NCBI GenBank assembly: GCA_937889015.1
Contig: CALARR010000268.1
Span: 1-9,915 of the forward strand
Source of the DNA: an uncultured Planctomycetales bacterium
GTDB lineage: Bacteria > Planctomycetota > Planctomycetia > Pirellulales > Thermoguttaceae
Reading direction: 5' to 3'
Length of the DNA stretch: 9,915 bases
A program made the position numbers and the translations under genes. Every line of letters begins with the position of its first letter. The stretch's first letter is position 1. Shown one piece after another: positions 5,710-9,915 of this stretch. Under the pieces are notes generated by a model. That model saw nothing but the letters and a program-made list of their open reading frames with translations. It had not been told where the DNA came from and searched no databases.

Positions 5710-7242
5710 ATGAATCCACAGAAGATGGACCGGCGGAAGTTCCTTCAACGTAGCGCTCTACCTGGCAGCGCGGCGGCGCTAGCGCTCTGCGCCTATGGCA
5801 GTGCAGCTCCGGCAGGCAGCTCCGCGGCCCTGAACTGCACGCGGCAAATCCCGGTCGCCGAGGCGTACGACGTGGTCGTGTGCGGCGGCGGTCCCTCCGG
5901 TTGTGCTGCCGCGCTGGCGGCCCGGCGTGAGGGACTCAACGTCCTGCTCGTGGAAGGCCAGTCGCAACTGGGCGGCATGGCCACCTCCGGCCTGGTCTCG
6001 CACTGGCTGGGCGGGCGCACGCAAAACGGCGACTGGGTCGTCGGCGGGCTGTTCCGAACGCTCGCGCAAGAAGCCGCATCGCGCGGCTGCGCAAAGATCC
6101 CGGAGTTGCCGAAAGACCGCGTGTATCAGCCGCACGGCTGGCTGCCCTGGTTCATTCATGGCATCCCGCTCGACCCGTTTGCCATGGCCCAGTTTCTCGA
6201 CGAGAAACTGCTGACCGCCGGGGTCGACCTGCTGCTGGAAACGCGCGCCATCGCGGCCGAGGTCCGCCACGGCCAAATCACCCACGTGGTGACGCAGAAC
6301 AAGAGCGGGCTGGAAGCCGTGCGCGCCGCGGCGGTGATCGACGCCACCGGTGACGCGGATCTGGCGGCCCTCAGCGGCTGCGAGGTGCAGGTGGGCCGCG
6401 AAGCGGACGGACTGATGACCCCCGCCTCCCTGACCTTCCATCTGTACAACGTGGATCATCAGGTCCTGGGCCAGGCCATCGAAACCGGCAAGACGCCCAA
6501 GTTCCGCGAGAAGATCCAGGAACTCCGCCAGAAGGGCGAATGGCCGTTCCCCTACGACATCTTCATCACCGTCCAGCTTGTGCAGCCCGACGTGGTCATG
6601 GTCAACACGATGCGTCTGCCGGGCGTGAACGGCATCGACGGCCGTTCGCGGACCAAAGGGCTGGTCGAAGGCAGAAAGGAAGCGTTCGAGTTGCTGAAGA
6701 TCTTCCGCAAGCACTTCCCCGGCTTCCAGAACGCCCAGATGAAGGCCGTCGCCGCGCTGCTGGGCATTCGTGAAACCCGGCGGATCAAGGGCGATTTCAG
6801 CTTGCGCGTGGCCGATCTGCGTGAAGGGCCGGAATTACCGGACACGGTCGGCTTCAGCATGTATGGCTGGGACCTGCCCGACCCGCACAGGCCGAGCGTC
6901 CAGCCGCTGGTGGACGAGTCCACCGGCAAATACATTGACAAGGTGCAGAAGACGCTCAGCACGCCCATCCCGTATCGCATCCTGGTGCCCCGTCCGGTGA
7001 CGAACCTGCTCTGTCCGGGGCGCGCGGTCAGCGTGGAGCGCGACGTGCTGGGGCCGCTGCGCGTGATGGCGCCGTGCATGGCCATGGGCGAGGCCTGCGG
7101 CACGGCGGCGGCCCAGATGGTGCGCGACAAGATTGCGGCGGCCGACGTGTCGGTGCCGCGATTGAAAGCCCGGCTGCGCGAAATGGGGGCGATCGTGGAC
7201 CGCCAGGCATTGCCGGTCATTCCGCCGCGGCAGGACCCGTGA
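5710..7242 (+). CDS. Tat-exported FAD-dependent oxidoreductase
   Basis: This is a 510-residue flavoprotein. It opens with a twin-arginine signal, DRRKFLQ (R8, R9), followed by an Ala-rich hydrophobic stretch to about residue 40, so it is probably exported folded with FAD bound. The nucleotide-binding fold begins at 52: YDVVVCGGGPSG with GGGPSG at 59-64, acidic E82 at the end of strand 2, then QLGGMATSGL. DATGDADL at 211-218 is the second conserved FAD contact region. The C-terminal block around 423-468 (RILVPRPVTNLL, GRAVS, LGPLRVMAPCMAMGEACGTAAA) is typical of FAD_oxidored proteins of full length. The ATG at 5710 has AAGGGG 11 bases upstream; an ATG at 5725 would also keep the RR motif. It follows the RraA-like gene by 172 bases and is tightly linked to the next gene (14 bases). 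The substrate is unknown; a secreted carbohydrate or alcohol oxidation role is inferred from context. Confidence 0.87.
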   Translation: MNPQKMDRRKFLQRSALPGSAAALALCAYGSAAPAGSSAALNCTRQIPVAEAYDVVVCGGGPSGCAAALAARREGLNVLLVEGQSQLGGMATSGLVSHWLGGRTQNGDWVVGGLFRTLAQEAASRGCAKIPELPKDRVYQPHGWLPWFIHGIPLDPFAMAQFLDEKLLTAGVDLLLETRAIAAEVRHGQITHVVTQNKSGLEAVRAAAVIDATGDADLAALSGCEVQVGREADGLMTPASLTFHLYNVDHQVLGQAIETGKTPKFREKIQELRQKGEWPFPYDIFITVQLVQPDVVMVNTMRLPGVNGIDGRSRTKGLVEGRKEAFELLKIFRKHFPGFQNAQMKAVAALLGIRETRRIKGDFSLRVADLREGPELPDTVGFSMYGWDLPDPHRPSVQPLVDESTGKYIDKVQKTLSTPIPYRILVPRPVTNLLCPGRAVSVERDVLGPLRVMAPCMAMGEACGTAAAQMVRDKIAAADVSVPRLKARLREMGAIVDRQALPVIPPRQDP

Positions 7243-7256
7243 AGAGGGGAAGCGTG

Positions 7257-8423
7257 ATGACCGTCGCCCAGCCCATGAGAAATGGCCAAGAAGCCGACCT
7301 GGATCGCCTGCTGGCGATGATCGAGCGGCACGTTGATCTCGACCATTGCCGCGAGGTCGACCAGCGCTATCGCGCCACGCTGGCGTGCGAACCGGTGGAC
7401 CGGCCGCCGCTGGTGGTGCGTCCCCCCTTCGCCGCTCGGTTGCAACTCCCGGCCCCGTGGGATGCGTTTACGCTCTACGCGCACCGGGAGGCGTACAACG
7501 ATCCGCTTGCGATGATGCAAAATCAGTTGCTGGGTTCCGTCGTGCCGGGGCTGTTGCTCAAGGACGATCATCCGTTGCTGATCCGTGCCGACCACGGAAC
7601 GATCCAAATTGCCTCGCTGCTCGGCGCTCGCTGGGAACAAGCCAACGACAATCCGCCGTGGGTCTATTCGCTCGGCTCGGCGGAGGCCATTGCCGCCGTC
7701 GCGGAAGGGCGAACTCCCTTGGACCTGGACAGCGGCGGCGTGCTGGCTCGCTCCTTCGCCACGCTCCGGCTTTTTCACGACAAACTCGCGGCCTATCCAC
7801 AGGCGAGGCAGGCCATCCAGATTGTGATGCCGGATTTGCAGGGGCCGCTCGACACGGCCGACCAACTTTGGGGCTGCGGCATGTTCGCGGCCGTCTACGA
7901 GGAGCCGCAACTCGTGGATAAGCTGCTCAGCCGGATCGTGGATGTCATGCTCCAGGTTGCGGGGAAGTTCCGCGCGTTCGCCACCGACCGGCTTGACCCA
8001 TTCGCCAACGCCCAACATGCCTGGCAGGTGCCAGGGCGGTTGCTCATCCGCAACGACTCGGCCATCATGCTTTCACCGCAGATGTATGCCGACCAAGTGC
8101 GGCCCCACGATCAGCGACTGCTGCTGGCCGTGGGCGGCGGTTCCCAGCATTTCTGCGGCAACGGCCAGCACCTGATCCAGCCCATGCTCGACACCGAGGG
8201 CATGCGGGGATTCGATTTCGGCCAGCCGTGGCTGATGGACGAAGACCGCGTCTACGCGCAGACTGTGGCCCGGCGCGTGCCGTTCACCAACCATCGCCCA
8301 CCGCGGGAGGAACTCGTTAACGGTCACGCGCGACGCCGGTTCCCGACGGGAGTCGTTTTTACCTACGAGCCTCGCGATTTCGACGATGCCCGGGAAGTCG
8401 TGGCGACTTTCCGGCAAATCTGA
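7257..8423 (+). CDS. URO-D-like protein (divergent MtaA/CmuA-type barrel)
   Basis: This is a 388-residue protein without a signal peptide. Family marks are an N-terminal RYRATLACEPVDRPPLVV segment (about 37-54), the phrase DLQGPLDTADQLWG (193-206), and GGSQHFCGNG (294-303) with H298-F299-C300-G301 in the place of the HxCG zinc motif. It lacks the LHGAIDTQ-type motif and the C-terminal ILAPSH segment of the other URO-D-like protein at 2462-3538, so it is a distinct subfamily and not a recent copy. The start is chosen at the ATG at 7257, with GAGGGGA at 7244-7250 as a good ribosome site; GTG immediately before it (7254) is an alternative. The frame extends upstream inside the oxidoreductase gene without support. 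It lies 14 bases after the oxidoreductase stop and 15 bases before the next gene, so an operon is near certain. Methyl transfer to or from a corrinoid is possible but unproven. Confidence 0.75.
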   Translation: MTVAQPMRNGQEADLDRLLAMIERHVDLDHCREVDQRYRATLACEPVDRPPLVVRPPFAARLQLPAPWDAFTLYAHREAYNDPLAMMQNQLLGSVVPGLLLKDDHPLLIRADHGTIQIASLLGARWEQANDNPPWVYSLGSAEAIAAVAEGRTPLDLDSGGVLARSFATLRLFHDKLAAYPQARQAIQIVMPDLQGPLDTADQLWGCGMFAAVYEEPQLVDKLLSRIVDVMLQVAGKFRAFATDRLDPFANAQHAWQVPGRLLIRNDSAIMLSPQMYADQVRPHDQRLLLAVGGGSQHFCGNGQHLIQPMLDTEGMRGFDFGQPWLMDEDRVYAQTVARRVPFTNHRPPREELVNGHARRRFPTGVVFTYEPRDFDDAREVVATFRQI

Positions 8424-8438
8424 AAGGAATCACCAAGC

Positions 8439-9872
8439 ATGAAACGCACCCTCACACTCCTCGCTGCCCTGCTGCTCGCCCCGCCGGCTTGGGTGTGTGC
8501 CGCTGATCCTGCACCGATCGCGCTGCGCGACCTGCCGCTGCTGTTCGCCGACGACAGCGGCATTGCTGCGAGCACGGGCGTCGTCCGCGCCGTGCACATC
8601 GCTCAAAGGCGCGACGCACCGGTGATCGAGCCGGAGCGGCCTTGGGAGGGCGCGCGCGTGTATGTGTACGGTTCGGTGTATGCCGACGCAACGGGCACAC
8701 CGCTCCGGCTGTGGTACATGGCCGCGCCCGATTATGTGCTCTATGCGACATCGCAGGACGGTGTGAACTGGCTCAAACCGTCGCTGGGTCTGTTGCCGTA
8801 TAAGGACTCGGCCGAGAACAACATCGTCCATCGGATTCACAGTCCCAGCGTGCTGCTCGACACGCGCGAGCCCGACCCCGCAAAACGCTACAAGATGCTC
8901 GGCGCAAAATCCGGGACCTACCACGCCGCTTACTCGGCCGACGGCCTGCACTGGACGCGCTATGCGACCAACCCGGTGTTGAAATACTCGGACACCATCA
9001 CCTTGTCGCAACACCCGGTCACGGGCGAGTACCTGGCATACCACAAATGTCCGGCGAAGATCCGCGACTTCGGCCGGCGCGTGGTGTGGCTCTCGCGCAG
9101 CCGCGATTTCCAGCAATGGAGCGAGCCGGAACTCGTCTTCGCGCCCGATGAGCAGGACGACGCTTGGGCCAGCGGTCCGCAACAGCGCACCGAGGTCTAC
9201 AACATGTCGGTCTATCCGCACGCCGCCGGGTTCATAGGGCTGCCGACCATGTTTCGGGTCACCGCCGCGCGCCGGCCCAAGAGCGAACTCACTCCCAACC
9301 AGAGTCCCGACGACGGCCCGATCGATGTGCAACTCGCCACCAGCGTCGATGGCCGCGCGTGGCAGCGCACCCAGCCGCGCGTGAACGTGATTCCACGCGG
9401 CGCGCCCGGCAGCTACGACGGCGGCGCCATCCTCGGCGTCACCAGCACCTGCGCCCACGTCGGCGACAAGACGTGGGTCTATTACACCGGACTGACAACC
9501 ACGCACGGCGGCCCCATGCCGCCGAAGCGTCTTTCGCTTGGCCGGGCCGAGTGGCGGCGGCACGGGTTCGTATCGCTCGATGCCGCCGGGCGAGGCCGCG
9601 TGGAAACAAAGCCGCTGCGGCTGGGCGCGCCAACCCTGATCGTCAACGCCGACGCCAGTTGCGGGAAGCTGCGCGTGGCATTGCTCGAAACCGACGGTCG
9701 CGCCATCCCGGGTTTCGCCCTGGAAGAATGCGAACCGCTGTCCACCGACGCCACGCGCTGGACCGCGCGCTGGAAGTCCGAAGCGAAAGCACCGACAGAC
9801 CGTCCGGTGCAGATCGTCCTGGAAATGACCAACTGCCGTCTTTTCTCGCTTGCCACGGAGCCTTCGAAATGA
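8439..9872 (+). CDS. Secreted five-bladed-propeller glycosidase-like protein (GH32/GH43 superfamily-like)
   Basis: This is a 477-residue protein with a clear Sec signal peptide (1-21, cleavage at VCA-ADP). The mature part begins with PLLFADDSGI (33-42), where D38/D39 sit as in the first acidic motif of the propeller glycosidases. Blade motifs with an S.DG..W pattern recur: YATSQDGVNW (102-111), AYSADGLHW (164-172), WLSRSRDFQQW (217-227) and LATSVDGRAW (299-308). RTEVYNM (250-256) offers E252 as a possible acid. The C-terminal beta domain (about 395-471), LRVALLETDGRAIPGFALEECEPL and following, matches an accessory region that I recall beside such propellers in planctomycetes. AAGGA lies 10 bases before the ATG. 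Catalytic assignment is by analogy; it may be a hydrolase or an inactive binding propeller. It is the fourth gene of the rightward arm and overlaps the next gene by ATGA. Confidence 0.78.
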   Translation: MKRTLTLLAALLLAPPAWVCAADPAPIALRDLPLLFADDSGIAASTGVVRAVHIAQRRDAPVIEPERPWEGARVYVYGSVYADATGTPLRLWYMAAPDYVLYATSQDGVNWLKPSLGLLPYKDSAENNIVHRIHSPSVLLDTREPDPAKRYKMLGAKSGTYHAAYSADGLHWTRYATNPVLKYSDTITLSQHPVTGEYLAYHKCPAKIRDFGRRVVWLSRSRDFQQWSEPELVFAPDEQDDAWASGPQQRTEVYNMSVYPHAAGFIGLPTMFRVTAARRPKSELTPNQSPDDGPIDVQLATSVDGRAWQRTQPRVNVIPRGAPGSYDGGAILGVTSTCAHVGDKTWVYYTGLTTTHGGPMPPKRLSLGRAEWRRHGFVSLDAAGRGRVETKPLRLGAPTLIVNADASCGKLRVALLETDGRAIPGFALEECEPLSTDATRWTARWKSEAKAPTDRPVQIVLEMTNCRLFSLATEPSK

Positions 9873-9915
9873 AACGACATTGTGCATGCCTGCCGCTGAC
9901 CACGAACCTCGCTTT
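9869..9915 (+). CDS. Start of a further gene, cut by the window edge
   Basis: ATG at 9869 overlaps the preceding TGA as ATGA, and GGAG at 9857-9860 lies 8 bases upstream. Fifteen full codons are visible (MKRHCACLPLTTNLA), with a basic start and a following Cys/Leu/Ala stretch that could open a signal peptide. This is too short to name a function. The overlap suggests translational coupling and that the rightward operon continues. Confidence 0.6.
   Translation, partial: MKRHCACLPLTTNLA

Noticed and set aside
7074..7256. Upstream extension of the second URO-D-like gene to 7074.
   Set aside because: The extension lies wholly inside the oxidoreductase gene in another frame, and the ATG at 7257 has a strong ribosome site just after the oxidoreductase stop.
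6552..9887. Long minus-strand open frames (6552-8018 and 8430-9887), each near 485 codons.
   Set aside because: They lie antisense to the oxidoreductase, URO-D-like and propeller genes, which have clear motifs and ribosome sites. The antisense products show no family features.

Overview
The window is GC-rich, densely coding bacterial DNA. I infer a planctomycete or a related member of the PVC group. The evidence is the gene families: exported FAD-dependent oxidoreductases, a secreted five-bladed-propeller glycosidase-like protein with a family-specific C-terminal domain, URO-D/MtaA-like proteins and a GntR-LacI hybrid regulator. Two short palindromic elements also look like dispersed intergenic repeats I associate with planctomycete genomes. 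This assignment comes from memory of sequence style, not from a search.

The locus is organised around one divergent intergenic region (about 4648-4763). Leftward on the minus strand lie a GntR-type regulator (4647-3571), a URO-D-family protein (3538-2462) and a very large exported protein (2379 to beyond position 1). The large protein joins an N-terminal BNR/sialidase-like propeller to a C-terminal FAD-dependent oxidoreductase. Rightward on the plus strand lie an RraA-like aldolase/decarboxylase (4764-5537), a 172-base gap with hairpins, a Tat-exported FAD-dependent oxidoreductase (5710-7242), a second and divergent URO-D-like protein (7257-8423), a secreted propeller glycosidase-like protein (8439-9872), and the first codons of a further gene whose start overlaps the previous stop (9869 onward).

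The two arms have the same composition. Each carries one secreted beta-propeller module, one FAD oxidoreductase module of the same broad family and one URO-D-like protein. A single regulator gene sits at the divide, next to a 32-bp near-perfect palindrome (4706-4737) that overlaps the predicted rightward promoter. This suggests one substrate-induced regulon for an unidentified glycan or glycoside. Propellers and oxidoreductases would act outside the cytoplasm, and the URO-D-like and RraA-like enzymes inside. The substrate cannot be read from the sequence.

The most notable local feature is the sialidase-FAD junction. The frame stays open through a GC-rich inverted-repeat element that encodes the Pro/Ser/Ala-rich linker. 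Either a dispersed repeat became a protein linker, or the join is an assembly artefact. No RNA genes, transposase genes, CRISPR arrays or convincing intrinsic terminators were seen.
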